A DNA stretch of 64,000 bases from contig NZ_AP022871.1 in the NCBI RefSeq assembly GCF_011764565.1, positions 8,184,320 to 8,248,319 of the forward strand. The letters are read 5' to 3'. Below the pieces are notes generated by a model. It made no database searches, had not been told where the DNA came from, and worked only from the letters and a program-made list of their open reading frames with translations. The stretch comes from Phytohabitans suffuscus (GTDB lineage Bacteria > Actinomycetota > Actinomycetes > Mycobacteriales > Micromonosporaceae). The translations under genes and the position numbers were made by a program. Of this stretch, positions 53,264 to 62,553 are shown piece after piece; within the stretch, counting starts at the first letter, position 1, and each line of letters opens with the position of its first letter.

Positions 53264-54480
53264 TTCGCGGCCTCCTGCAGCCGGTCGTCCACCGCGCCGG
53301 CCTGCGCGGCGGTGAGGTCGGTGTCGGCGAGCGCCTTCCGGGCCAGCTCCACGACCCGCGGCGCGACCGCGCCGATCACCGGATCGGCGAGCCCGTCGCG
53401 GGCCGCCGCCACCCATCGGTCCGCGGCGGGCAGGGCCCGCGCGGACGCCTCGTCCACCGTCTCCTCACGGGCGAAGAGCCCGGCGAGTACGGCGACCGGG
53501 GTGAACCAGTCGGCGGCGGGCTGGGTGTCCAGGTAGCGGACCTCCAGGTAGCCCCTGGCCCGGACCGGCGTGAAGAGCGTGGACAGGTGGTGGTCGAGGT
53601 CGTCGTAGGTGGGCGGCCGGTCCGGGGCGCCCGCGTCGCCGGCGATCCAGCCGGCGAACGTCACCGGCCCCGGCGTGTCGCACATCCGCGCGCCCTCCCG
53701 GACGAACAGCACCGGGGTGTCCAGCGTGCGGCCGGCCCACGAGCCCGCCTCCCCGTCACCGGGCGGCGGGGGATGGGTGCGGCTCGGGTCGGTGGCGAAC
53801 CAGGCGCGCACCCGGCTCGAGGCCCACCCCGTGTCGTGCCCGGCCTGGTGGCGCGAGTTGGCGAACAGGGCCACCAGCACCGGGCCGAGCCGGTGCAGGG
53901 CCCGCCAGCGGGCGGCGACCCGCTCGGCGGTGCCCGCGTCGAGGCAGACCTGGAGCCCGGCGGACCCGGACATCCACTGCCGGCCGTGCGGCCCGATGCG
54001 GTCGAAGGCGCGCTCCATGGCCTGGTAGCGCGGGGTGTGCAGTACGCGCCGCGCCGGCCGGTGCGGGTCGCACCCGCGGTCGCCGAGGCGCAGGCCGGCG
54101 CCGGCCAGCCGGGCCGAGACGTAGTCGATGTCGGCCGCCGTGCCGGCGTGCAACCGGGAGAGGGAGGACTCGGGCGGGGTGGAGATCTCCACCTGACCGC
54201 CCGGCTCGACGGTGACGGTGCCACCGTGCGGCAGTGCGAGGTGCGGGCTACCCGGCCGCAACGTGGGCGGCGCGTGGTCACCGAGGGCCGCGGCGAGCGC
54301 GGCGGGGTCGAGGGGACGGGACGGGTCTGCGGTGTGGTGAACGGTCCATTCGAGCTCGATACCCAGGTGGCGGGGAGGCCCGGTCTTGAAACAGACCCGA
54401 CCGACGTACCCTTCGGCGCCGGACCGGTCCGTGACCACCCTCTCCCGCGAGCTCGCCGTTACCGATTCGAGATGTGGCAC
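53260..54480 (-). CDS. egtA: Ergothioneine-pathway glutamate-cysteine ligase EgtA
   Basis: The 406-residue protein belongs to the actinobacterial GCS2-like ligases that make gamma-glutamylcysteine for ergothioneine. Visible motifs are LGIELEWTVHH, GGQVEISTPPESSL, WMSGSAGLQVCLDAG, ARGYLEVRYLDTQP and VALFANSR. GTG 54478-54480 is chosen because AAGG lies 8 bases upstream. It is the first gene of the compact egtABCDE operon, whose promoter must lie in the 293-base gap to the divergent STAND gene. Confidence 0.9.
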   Translation of the reverse strand: MPHLESVTASSRERVVTDRSGAEGYVGRVCFKTGPPRHLGIELEWTVHHTADPSRPLDPAALAAALGDHAPPTLRPGSPHLALPHGGTVTVEPGGQVEISTPPESSLSRLHAGTAADIDYVSARLAGAGLRLGDRGCDPHRPARRVLHTPRYQAMERAFDRIGPHGRQWMSGSAGLQVCLDAGTAERVAARWRALHRLGPVLVALFANSRHQAGHDTGWASSRVRAWFATDPSRTHPPPPGDGEAGSWAGRTLDTPVLFVREGARMCDTPGPVTFAGWIAGDAGAPDRPPTYDDLDHHLSTLFTPVRARGYLEVRYLDTQPAADWFTPVAVLAGLFAREETVDEASARALPAADRWVAAARDGLADPVIGAVAPRVVELARKALADTDLTAAQAGAVDDRLQEAAK

Positions 54481-54773
54481 GGTCGCGACCTTACCCCGGC
54501 CGTATGACATCCACTCCGGCTTCGGGCGTACGCCGGCGGCTGGAAACCGCGCGGGCGAGTCCGGGATCGCCCCCTCGGGTGGGGTCCCGCCCGCGACCCC
54601 GGCAGCCCGGACGGAGAGGCGGTGGGCCGATGCGTCCGGGCTCGCACGGATCATGCGGTCAATTGCGGCTGTCGGCATCGGGACAGTCGGAAAACCACGT
54701 ACGAACGAGTTGTACGGGTACATCGATTGGCGTGGTTTACTTCATTCCACAGAAAACGATCGGACTGGAGACC
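54481..54773. promoter_or_regulatory. Divergent promoter region, lower in GC than its surroundings
   Basis: This 293-base gap separates egtA from the STAND ATPase. The right-hand part (about 54650-54770) is rich in A and T for this window (tgtacgggtacatcgattgg, ttcattccacagaaaacg). It is the likely location of promoters for both genes. I see no clear operator or riboswitch. Confidence 0.5.
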
Positions 54774-57146
54774 ATGCCAGCCATCAGGATGATCCGGTCG
54801 CAACAGTTGCGCGGTGTCGCGATTACGGCCACTCCCATTGTTGGCGGCGTGCTGATCGCGGTCCTGGTAAATATGATCACCGCGGGTTGGAGCCTGCCCA
54901 CATTCCTGGCATTGCTCGCACTGGTCGCCATCGGCGTCGCCGGCGGCGCCTGGCGGGAGGCCGAGCGGGCCCGGCAGAGCCGGTCCAGCGCGGCCCAGCC
55001 GGCCGCTCTGCCGGCCGAGGCGTCGCAGCTGCCACCCGACATCGTCCACTTCACCGGCCGCGAGGACGAGCTGGCCCGGGTGCGTCGCATGGTCCACCGC
55101 GCCGGCCGGGTGCGCCCGACGAGCGTCCTGGTCTCGACGCTGTCGGGCAAGGGAGGTGTCGGCAAGACGGCCCTCGCGCTGCGGATCGCGCACGACCTGC
55201 TGCCCTCCTTCCCGGACGCCCAGCTCTACGTGGACCTGCGCGGGGTGGGCGGGGAGCCGCTGGCCCCCGCGGACGTGCTGGCCGGCTTCCTGCGCGCGCT
55301 GGGCGTCGACGAGGACGCGGTGCCGGCCGGCCTGACCGAGCGGCAGAACCTCTTCCGGGCCCGCCTCGCCGGGCGGCGGGCGCTGGTCCTGCTCGACAAC
55401 GCGGCTTCCGAGGCGCAGGTCAGGCCGCTGCTGCCGGGCGGTCCCACCTGCGTCGTCCTGGTGACGAGCCGCCGGACGCTGGCCGCCCTCGAGGCGGACG
55501 AGTCCTTCATGATCGATCTGTTGTCCCCGGCCGACGCCCTCGCGCTGCTCACCAAGATCGTCGGCGCCGCGCGGGTGGACGCCGAGCCCGCGGTCGCCGC
55601 CGAGGTCGTGCGCCTGTGCGACCACCTGCCGCTCGCGGTGCGGATCGCCGGGGCCCGGCTCGTCGCGCGGCCGCACTGGATGCTGGCCGACCTGGCCGGC
55701 CGGCTCCGGGACGAGCACCGGCGGCTCGACGAGCTCGTCGCCGGCGACCTGGCGGTCCGGGCCACGTTCCACCTCGGCTACCGGGGGCAGGGGTCGGCAC
55801 ACCGGGAGGCGTTCCGGCTGCTCGGGCTGTTGCGCAGCACCGACTTCCCGGCCTGGGCGGCGGCCGCGGTGCTGGACGTCCCGGTGACCGACGGGGAGGA
55901 GATCCTTGAGGATCTCTGCGAGGCGCGGCTCGTCGAGATCGGCGGCCGCACCCGGTCGGGCACCATCCGGTACAGGTTTCACGACCTGTTGCGCGACTTC
56001 GCCCGCGAACGGGCGCTGTCCACCGACGAGCCCGCGGTGCGGACCGAGGCGGTGGCCCGGGTCCTCGGCGGCTACCTGGCCCTGGCCGAGGCCGCCGACA
56101 CCCTGCTCGAGCCCGGGCTGCGAAACCTCGGCGACGGTCCGGCGGTGCGGTGGCGCGCCGGCGACGAGGCGTTCGTCGGGCGAAACCTCGCGGGGGACCC
56201 GCACGGGTGGTTCATGAGCGAGCGGGCCGCGCTGGAGGCGGCGGTGGAGGTCGCCTGGGAGTACCGGCTTTTCGAGCTGACCTGGGAGCTGGCGGGTATC
56301 TTCGCCGCTTTCTTCGCGGTCCGGATCTATCCAAAGGAATGGGAGAAGACCCACCTGCTCGCGCTGAAGGCTACCAACGCCTCCAACGATCTCAGAGGCG
56401 AGGCTTTCATCCGTCGCAGTCTCGGTCGACTTTATCGGTACACGGGGCGATGGGCGGAGGCGACGGCGTCGTACGAAATGGCGCTCGCGATTTTTCAGCG
56501 GACCGGCGAGACGTTGTGGGAAGGCGTGACGTTTCGCAATCTCGGCGACCTCTTTCGCGATCTCGACGACCTCGCCCTCGCCGAGCGAAACCTCAACCTC
56601 TGCCTGGACGTCTTCCGCCGGATCGGCGACCGCCAGTGGGAGGCGGCCGGTCTCATCAGCCTCGGCGAGACGCTGGTCAAGCAGGGCCGGGCGGCCGAGG
56701 CCGGCGACTGCTTCGAGCGCTGCCTGCCGATCTTCAAGGCCGGTGGGCACCAGTGGTGGCAGGCCGTGGCGCTGGTCGCGCTCGGGGAGGCCCGCCTCGG
56801 CGAGGACCGCCTCGACGCGTCGCTGGCCCACCTGCTGGCCGGGCTGGAGATCTTCACCGAGCTGGACGACCAGCGGCGGATGAGCTTGACGAAGGTCACG
56901 CTCGGCACGGTCTACGCCCGGCGGGGGCGCTTCCGGGAGGCGGCCGACCACCTGGAGGGGTGCCTGGCGACCTTCCAGCGGCTCGGTGACCGGCTGTGGG
57001 AGGCCCGCGCGCTCGAAGCCCTCGCCGGGGTGTACGAGATGCGGAAGATGCACGTGCGCGCGGGGGAGCTGCGCCGCGAGGCCGCCGGTGTCATCGACGG
57101 GATCCGGCCGCCCGCGAGCGCGGCGCCGTCCCCTCTGGAGACGTGA
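54774..57146 (+). CDS. Membrane-anchored STAND (NB-ARC) ATPase with C-terminal TPRs
   Basis: The 790-residue protein has two N-terminal membrane spans (VAITATPIVGGVLIAVLVNM; LPTFLALLALVAIGVAGGAW). An NB-ARC domain follows with FTGREDELARV, Walker A SGKGGVGKTALAL (about 124), RRALVLLDNA and CDHLPLAVRIAGARL. Residues about 500-780 are TPR repeats. It resembles AfsR/SARP-type STAND proteins but has no DNA-binding domain; it is tethered to the membrane instead. A role as a signal-triggered scaffold is inferred. ATG 54774 is preceded by GGAG. The last 56 bases overlap the convergent dehydrogenase gene. Confidence 0.85.
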   Translation: MPAIRMIRSQQLRGVAITATPIVGGVLIAVLVNMITAGWSLPTFLALLALVAIGVAGGAWREAERARQSRSSAAQPAALPAEASQLPPDIVHFTGREDELARVRRMVHRAGRVRPTSVLVSTLSGKGGVGKTALALRIAHDLLPSFPDAQLYVDLRGVGGEPLAPADVLAGFLRALGVDEDAVPAGLTERQNLFRARLAGRRALVLLDNAASEAQVRPLLPGGPTCVVLVTSRRTLAALEADESFMIDLLSPADALALLTKIVGAARVDAEPAVAAEVVRLCDHLPLAVRIAGARLVARPHWMLADLAGRLRDEHRRLDELVAGDLAVRATFHLGYRGQGSAHREAFRLLGLLRSTDFPAWAAAAVLDVPVTDGEEILEDLCEARLVEIGGRTRSGTIRYRFHDLLRDFARERALSTDEPAVRTEAVARVLGGYLALAEAADTLLEPGLRNLGDGPAVRWRAGDEAFVGRNLAGDPHGWFMSERAALEAAVEVAWEYRLFELTWELAGIFAAFFAVRIYPKEWEKTHLLALKATNASNDLRGEAFIRRSLGRLYRYTGRWAEATASYEMALAIFQRTGETLWEGVTFRNLGDLFRDLDDLALAERNLNLCLDVFRRIGDRQWEAAGLISLGETLVKQGRAAEAGDCFERCLPIFKAGGHQWWQAVALVALGEARLGEDRLDASLAHLLAGLEIFTELDDQRRMSLTKVTLGTVYARRGRFREAADHLEGCLATFQRLGDRLWEARALEALAGVYEMRKMHVRAGELRREAAGVIDGIRPPASAAPSPLET

Positions 57147-58176
57147 CCGTCAGGGGCCGCTCCACCTGGCCGGACCGGGCGCCGCGCAGGATGGCGTCGA
57201 CGACCAGCGCGTTGGCGGCCGCGTCCCGGAAGGTGGCGCCACCGTGGGTCCCGTCACCGCGCACCGCCGCGTGGAACGCGGTGAGGAACGTCCGGTCGGC
57301 GACCGCGGGAGCACCAGTCCACTCCGGACTGTGGCGGGTCCACAGCCGCGCTCCCGCCCGGTCGAACACCACCGAGCCGTCGGAGCCGGCGACCTCGATG
57401 GAGAGCTTTTCGTGATGCCCGGTCGCCCACCGTGAGACGAGCAGGTGGGCCACCGCTCCGCCGGCGAAGCCCAGGCTGAGGCCGGCGACGTCTTCGGCGG
57501 CCTGCTCGGCGGCGCGGAGGCTGCTGGTCCACGCCTGCGTCCAGAGCACGTCGCCGAGCGGGGCGCAGAAGTCGACGACGTGCGGACCCAGGTCGCTCAC
57601 GACACCTCCGGTCGGGCCGTAACGCCACGGCGTCGCGTCGCGCCGCTCCCGGGCCGGCAGGCCCTGGGCGGTGAACCACCGCCCCTGCGCCAGCGTCCCG
57701 TGGAGGTGGTAGACGCGGCCGATCGCGCCGGCACGGAGCAGGGCGCGGGCGGCCGCCGGCCCGGCCCGGAAACGGTAGGCGAAGTTGACCATGTGCGCGA
57801 CGCCGGCGCCCTCGGCCGCCCGCCACAGCTCGACCGCCTCGGCACCGTCGCGCCCGAGCGGCTTCTCGCAGAGCACGTGCAGCGACCGGTCGAGGGCGGC
57901 GTGCACCGCCTCCGCGTGCCACTCCTTCGGCGTACACACGAAGACCGCGCGAACGCGGTCGTCGTCGAGCGCCTCCCGCAGCGAGGGTGCGGCCCGCGCG
58001 CCCAGCGCGTGCGCCACGTGCTGGGCCGCCGCGCCGTCGACATCGAAGACGGAACGGACCCGGAACAGCGGATCCGGCGTGGACAGCAGCGGGAGGTACA
58101 GCGCGCGCACCACGTTTCCGGCCCCGACGAGGGCGACGTCCACCGGGTCAGAGGACCCGCGGGAGCTGGTCGACAT
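57091..58176 (-). CDS. Gfo/Idh/MocA-family sugar dehydrogenase
   Basis: The 361-residue oxidoreductase has the NAD(P)-binding fold (VDVALVGAGNVVRALYLPLL, VFVCTPKEWHAEAVHAALD), the EKPLGRD motif with the catalytic Lys, and GGVVSDLGPHVVDF in the C-terminal domain. The family oxidises or reduces hydroxyls of sugars or cyclitols. ATG 58176 is favoured because AAAGG lies 9-10 bases upstream; GTG 58182 is alternative. It overlaps the end of the aminotransferase gene by 29 bases and is probably translated with it. A 3-keto sugar made here could be aminated by that partner. Confidence 0.88.
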   Translation of the reverse strand: MSTSSRGSSDPVDVALVGAGNVVRALYLPLLSTPDPLFRVRSVFDVDGAAAQHVAHALGARAAPSLREALDDDRVRAVFVCTPKEWHAEAVHAALDRSLHVLCEKPLGRDGAEAVELWRAAEGAGVAHMVNFAYRFRAGPAAARALLRAGAIGRVYHLHGTLAQGRWFTAQGLPARERRDATPWRYGPTGGVVSDLGPHVVDFCAPLGDVLWTQAWTSSLRAAEQAAEDVAGLSLGFAGGAVAHLLVSRWATGHHEKLSIEVAGSDGSVVFDRAGARLWTRHSPEWTGAPAVADRTFLTAFHAAVRGDGTHGGATFRDAAANALVVDAILRGARSGQVERPLTVTSPEGTAPRSRAAGSRR

Positions 58177-59374
58177 TGTCACCGACCTTTCGGATGGCCG
58201 TCACCACATCATCGACGTCGGCGGCGCTGCCGAGAAAGAGCTGATGGGGAAGGATCATCCCGCCGCGCGCCGAGAGGTGCTCGGCGTGCGGGCAGGACGC
58301 GGCCAGCCCGAGGCGCTCGGCCGCGCGGTCGCGGTCGCTCCACATCGGAGCGTCCAGGCCGGACCTCCAGAGGGCGGACCGGTACACCACCTCGTGCGGG
58401 CGGCGGGCCGGGATCCCCTCGGCCACGAGCGCCGCGACGAGCACGTCGACGTCGAGGCCGCCGAGCGCGGCGGCGTCGTACGCCAGCGGCACGGCGAAGG
58501 CGCCGTACCGGGTGACCTGGGGCTTCGCCGGCAGGGTGGTCAGGCCTGGCGCGCCGGCCAGCATCCGCCCGAGGTACGCGACCCGCTCGTCGCGCAGGGC
58601 GCACTGCGCCTCGAGCCGCTCCAGCTGCCCCCGCAGGACGGCCGCCTGGAACTCGGTGATCCGCCGGTTTCCGCCGAAGCCGTGGGGCAGCTGGTCGCGC
58701 GCCGGCCGGCCGCAGTTCTTCAGCGAGTAGAGCCGGTCGGCCAGGGCCGGGTCGTCGGTCACGACCGCGCCGCCCTCGCCGGCCGCCATGCTCTTGCCGT
58801 TCTGGAAGCTGAAGCACCCGGCGACGCCCATCGTGCCCGCCGCGCGGTCGCCCCACCGGGCGCCGTGCGCGTGCGCGCAGTCTTCGATCACGTGGAGGCC
58901 GTGGCGCCGCGCCACCGACAGCAGCTGGTCCATCTCGGCGAGCTGGCGGTACGTGTGCACGACGACGACCGCCCGGGTGCGGGGCGTGATCGCGGCGAGC
59001 ACGGAAGCCGGCGAGAGGCACCAGTCCGGCCCCACGTCGGCGAAGACGACGCTCGCGCCCGCCTGGACGACGGCCCAGGCGGGCGCCGTCCAGGTGAACG
59101 CCGGCACGATGACCTCGTCGCCCCAGCCGATGCCGAGCGCGCGCACGGTGATCTCCAGCGCGGCGGTGCCGCTGTCGACGCACACCGCCCGAGCCGCGCC
59201 GAGCGTGCCGGCGAACTCCGCGCAGAAGGCGGCCTCCATCGGCCCGTCGTACCCCCAGTGGCCGGTGGCCAGCACCTCCGACAGCAGCGCCCGCTCCCGG
59301 TCGCCGTGCACCGGCCACGGCGCGAAGGGGCGCCGCCGCACCGGCTCGCCCCCGACGAGCGCGAGGTCGCCCAT
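58148..59374 (-). CDS. DegT/DnrJ/EryC1/StrS-family aminotransferase
   Basis: The 408-residue protein is a sugar or cyclitol aminotransferase of the DegT fold. The PLP Lys is in CFSFQNGKSMAAGEGGA, with GTAALEITVRALG, PAFTWTAPAWAV and VIEDCAHAHGA upstream. Sequence around the Lys recalls StsC/AHBA-synthase-like enzymes that aminate keto-inositols or 3-keto sugars. It lies 3 bases after the GNAT stop and overlaps the dehydrogenase gene, so the three form one operon. The product cannot be named from sequence. Confidence 0.88.
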   Translation of the reverse strand: MGDLALVGGEPVRRRPFAPWPVHGDRERALLSEVLATGHWGYDGPMEAAFCAEFAGTLGAARAVCVDSGTAALEITVRALGIGWGDEVIVPAFTWTAPAWAVVQAGASVVFADVGPDWCLSPASVLAAITPRTRAVVVVHTYRQLAEMDQLLSVARRHGLHVIEDCAHAHGARWGDRAAGTMGVAGCFSFQNGKSMAAGEGGAVVTDDPALADRLYSLKNCGRPARDQLPHGFGGNRRITEFQAAVLRGQLERLEAQCALRDERVAYLGRMLAGAPGLTTLPAKPQVTRYGAFAVPLAYDAAALGGLDVDVLVAALVAEGIPARRPHEVVYRSALWRSGLDAPMWSDRDRAAERLGLAASCPHAEHLSARGGMILPHQLFLGSAADVDDVVTAIRKVGDNVDQLPRVL

Positions 59375-59377
59375 CGG

Positions 59378-60262
59378 CTAGTGGCCGGCGGTGGGCGCGG
59401 CGGCGCTCACGTAGCGGCGGTGGCGGGTCACCTCGACGAACCCCATGCGCCGGTAGAGCGGGGCGCCCATCGGGGACGCCTGGAGGACGACGACGCGGGC
59501 GCCGCGCGCGAAGCCTTCGTTGGTCACCGCGCGGGTCACCAGGTCGGCGAGGCCGCGCCGCCGCGCGCCGGGGACGGTGCTCACCCAGTAGAGGCCCGCG
59601 ACGTCCCCGGACCGGAACAGCATCGCGCCGGCGGCGGGCTCGCCGCGCCGGTACGCCAGGAGGGCGAACACCCGCGGGTCGACCAGCGCGTCGGGGTCCC
59701 GGAAGAGCGCGAACACCGCCTCGGGTGGCTGGGCCGCGCCGGAGACCGCGCCGTCCGCCGCCGGAACGGCGCTCTGGCCGGCCGGCTCCTCGCGCACCGA
59801 GTAGGCGTCCGCGACGACCCTCGCGAAGGTCTCGGTCTGGTCGGCCGACGTCACCGGGACGAGGCGCACCTCCGGCGGCGGCGACACGGCGGGAAGCGGA
59901 GTCGTGACACACATCCCCGGCGCCCCGTCCGCTGGTTTACGCAATAGCATTCCACGCTTTCGTGCGGCCTTCTCAAGGTCGACATCTGTGTCTTTCGACA
60001 ACCACAGCACAAAGTCGCGCTGGCGTGCGCCAAAAAAATCTCTAGCCTGGTCGAGGAGGACCTCGGGGTCGAGCCCGCGATCAGTTCTCGTCGCCCCGTT
60101 GTGGAAAGTACCACAGTAGGGGTGACTGTTTGCCGCCAGCAGAAACCGCTGCTCATCGCGCACTTCACCCCCGCTGGCAAGGGCGAAGTAGCGCAGCGCG
60201 GAGGTCGCGTTGATTTCGCAGGCGTCAATCAGTCGGGCGTCAAACAGCTTGGAACCTCGCAC
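59378..60262 (-). CDS. GNAT-family acetyltransferase with an N-terminal extension
   Basis: The 294-residue protein has a C-terminal GNAT domain (GLYWVSTVPGARRRGLADLVTRAVTNEG, with the CoA-binding RRRGLA loop, and LYRRMGFVEV). The first 150 residues are a separate segment (FALASGGEVRDEQRFLLAAN, VLWLSKDTDVDLEKAARKRG). GTG 60260-60262 is chosen because AGGGGG lies 7 bases upstream. The first third has clearly lower GC than the rest. It heads the GNAT, aminotransferase, dehydrogenase operon and might acetylate an amino sugar. Confidence 0.82.
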   Translation of the reverse strand: MRGSKLFDARLIDACEINATSALRYFALASGGEVRDEQRFLLAANSHPYCGTFHNGATRTDRGLDPEVLLDQARDFFGARQRDFVLWLSKDTDVDLEKAARKRGMLLRKPADGAPGMCVTTPLPAVSPPPEVRLVPVTSADQTETFARVVADAYSVREEPAGQSAVPAADGAVSGAAQPPEAVFALFRDPDALVDPRVFALLAYRRGEPAAGAMLFRSGDVAGLYWVSTVPGARRRGLADLVTRAVTNEGFARGARVVVLQASPMGAPLYRRMGFVEVTRHRRYVSAAAPTAGH

Positions 60263-60473
60263 CAACGTCCCCCTGTCGTGGACCAATTCTCGGCACCCGT
60301 ATTCGTGGCCACCATCATCGCACGGTTCACCCCTTCTGTCGCCAAGAGATCCGACACCTTCGTGGGCGGTATTTCTCTTATGCTGAAGCTGTTTCGCCTG
60401 CTGAAGCTGTTTCGCCGGCGCGCGAAGGCCCTCGTCAAGGTCGAGACTTTCTTTTCGAGATGGGAGCGGCGGG
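60263..60473. promoter_or_regulatory. Low-GC divergent region with an 18-base tandem repeat
   Basis: This 211-base gap lies between the divergent GNAT and kinase genes. It is the most AT-rich stretch around. ctgaagctgtttcgcc occurs at 60383-60398 and again at 60401-60416, with an 18-base period, just upstream of the kinase start. It probably contains both promoters; the repeat could be a regulator site or slippage. Confidence 0.5.
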
Positions 60474-61424
60474 GTGTTGGTCGGAGTGGACGCTGGTGGG
60501 AGCCGCACCGTGGTCCGTGCGGAGGGGTGCGACGGCGCCGCGCGGGAGCTCGTGTTCCCGTCGATGAACCCGGCGTCGGTCGGGCCGGAAGGGGCGGCGG
60601 CGACGCTCGCCGCGATCTTCCGACGCGTGGTCGCGCTCGCCGGTGGGGCGCCGGTGACGGCGTGGATCGGGTCCGCCTCGGTGACGCCCGAGACGATCGA
60701 CCGGGTCGGCGACGAGGTCCGGGCCGCCGCGTCCGGCACCGGGCTCCGGGGGCTGGTCGCGCTGAGCGAGGACGCCACGACGCTGTTGCTGGCACCGCCG
60801 CTGAACGGCACGGGCATCGTCACGATCGTGGGGACCGGCACGATCACCGTCGCGCGTGGCCCCGCGGGTCCGCTCACCCAGTTCGGGGGGTACGAGTACC
60901 TGCTGGACGACGAGGGCAGCGGCTTCGACCTCGGGCTGCACGGGCTCCGCGCCGCCGCCCGCGCCTTCGACCGCCGCGGCCCGCGGACCGTCCTGCTGGA
61001 GCGGATGCGCGAGGCGTACGGGCGTCCGGTCCCCGCGCTCGGGGTGGAGCTGGCCGCCACGCCGTACCCGAAGAAGGCGGTCGCCGAGTTCGCGGTGCGG
61101 GTCTGCGAGGCGGCCGACGAGGGCGACGCCGTGGCGGCCGAGCTGGTGGACCACGCGGTCGCCGCGATCCTGCGCAACATCCGGGCCGCCCTGCCGCTCT
61201 TCCCGGGGCCCGAGATCGACCTCGTCCTCGCCGGCAGCGTCGCGACCCGCAGCCACAGCTACGCCGGCCGGCTCGCGGGGCGGCTGGCGCGGACCGACCC
61301 GCGCCTGCGCCGCCACGTCGTGGCGCAGCCGGCCGCGTCCGCCCTGGAGATGGCGCGCAGGGTGCGGGGGACCGGCGCCGTGCCGGCACCGCCCGACTGC
61401 CTCCACGCCTGCCTGCGCCTCTAG
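60474..61424 (+). CDS. BadF/BadG-type N-acetylglucosamine kinase-like sugar kinase
   Basis: The 316-residue protein has the ASKHA ATPase pattern of N-acetylglucosamine kinases: LVGVDAGGSRTVVRAEG (phosphate 1), ALSEDATTLLLAP, IVTIVGTGTITVARGP (phosphate 2 region) and DLVLAGSVATRSHSY. It should phosphorylate an amino sugar or N-acetyl amino sugar. It starts at GTG 60474 and is divergent from the GNAT, aminotransferase, dehydrogenase operon. Confidence 0.86.
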   Translation: MLVGVDAGGSRTVVRAEGCDGAARELVFPSMNPASVGPEGAAATLAAIFRRVVALAGGAPVTAWIGSASVTPETIDRVGDEVRAAASGTGLRGLVALSEDATTLLLAPPLNGTGIVTIVGTGTITVARGPAGPLTQFGGYEYLLDDEGSGFDLGLHGLRAAARAFDRRGPRTVLLERMREAYGRPVPALGVELAATPYPKKAVAEFAVRVCEAADEGDAVAAELVDHAVAAILRNIRAALPLFPGPEIDLVLAGSVATRSHSYAGRLAGRLARTDPRLRRHVVAQPAASALEMARRVRGTGAVPAPPDCLHACLRL

Positions 61425-61463
61425 CCGACCTTCCAGGGGGCGCGGGCCGGGGGCCGCCGCCGG

Positions 61464-62276
61464 TCAGGGGGTGAGGACGCCGTCGAGGAAGTCGAGGGAG
61501 GCGTCGACCAGGGCGGCCACGTCGTCCACGCCGCGGAAGACGTGGTCGGCGCCGGGCACCGGGTGGAGGTCGCAGCGGGCGCCGTACGCGTGCAGGACGG
61601 CGGCCAGGTGCTCGCTCTGGGAGTACGGGACGACCAGGTCGCCGGTGCCGTGCACGCACAGGAACGGCGGTGCGCCGGCGTGCGCGTGCTCGGTCGGGCT
61701 GGCGAGGGCGGCCAGCGGGCGCACCTCCGGGAGCCGGCCGCCCAGCAGCGCCACGGCCGGGCTGTCGGGGTGCTCCAGGTCCATCGCGGTGAGGTCGGAG
61801 ACGCCGTACCAGTCGACGACCGCGTGGACCGCGCCGGAGACGCCGGTCGGGCCGGCCGCGCCGTCCAGGGCCGGGTCGCCGGAGTCGGCGGTCAGCGCGG
61901 CCAGCGCCGCCAGGTGGCCGCCCGCGGACTCGCCCCACAGCGCGAACCGGTCCGCGTCGAGGCCCAGGTCGCCGGCGTGCGCGCGGAGCCAGCGGACGGC
62001 CGCCTTGACGTCGTGCAGCGGGGCGGGGAAGCGGGCCTCGGCGGACAGGCGGTAGTCGACGCTCGCCACCGCGTACCCGCGGCGGCGCACGCGGTCGAAG
62101 AAGCCCAGCGGGGCGATGGTCTCCGGCAGGGTGCGCCGGTCGCCGGTGCGCCACCCGCCGCCGTGCACCCAGACGACCAGGGGCCACGGGCCGGTGCCGG
62201 CGGGCAGGTGCAGGTCGAGGCGGAGCGGGCGGTAGCCGACGACCTCCGCGTACGTGACATCGAGCCGGTTGTCCAC
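61464..62276 (-). CDS. Alpha/beta hydrolase esterase of the HSL/BD-FAE type
   Basis: The 270-residue protein has the oxyanion motif VVWVHGGGWRTGDR, the nucleophile elbow GESAGGHLAALAAL, an Asp in CVHGTGDLVVPYSQ and a His in GADHVFRG. It hydrolyses short esters; no signal peptide is present. It is convergent with the kinase gene, 39 bases away. GTG 62276 gives the family length. Confidence 0.87.
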   Translation of the reverse strand: MDNRLDVTYAEVVGYRPLRLDLHLPAGTGPWPLVVWVHGGGWRTGDRRTLPETIAPLGFFDRVRRRGYAVASVDYRLSAEARFPAPLHDVKAAVRWLRAHAGDLGLDADRFALWGESAGGHLAALAALTADSGDPALDGAAGPTGVSGAVHAVVDWYGVSDLTAMDLEHPDSPAVALLGGRLPEVRPLAALASPTEHAHAGAPPFLCVHGTGDLVVPYSQSEHLAAVLHAYGARCDLHPVPGADHVFRGVDDVAALVDASLDFLDGVLTP

Positions 62277-62553
62277 CCGGTGACCTTAGCGAGCCGTGGC
62301 GCCGGCGAGGTTTGCCCGCTGGCGGCTCGGGTAGCACACGCGCACGACGGGGGGTGAAGGCGGAGCCCGGGCTCGCGTCACGCGTCCCCTGCCGACCGGG
62401 CCCCGCCTGGCGCCCCGGGGAGGAGAGCCGGACCACGAGGGGCGGAAGTGCCACCCGTGGCCGGCCGTTCGGCGCCACACTCGAGGTATCCCACGCGCGG
62501 CCCGCCCAAACCCCGAGACAGGGACCAGACCGCACCCAGGGAGAGGTTGATCA

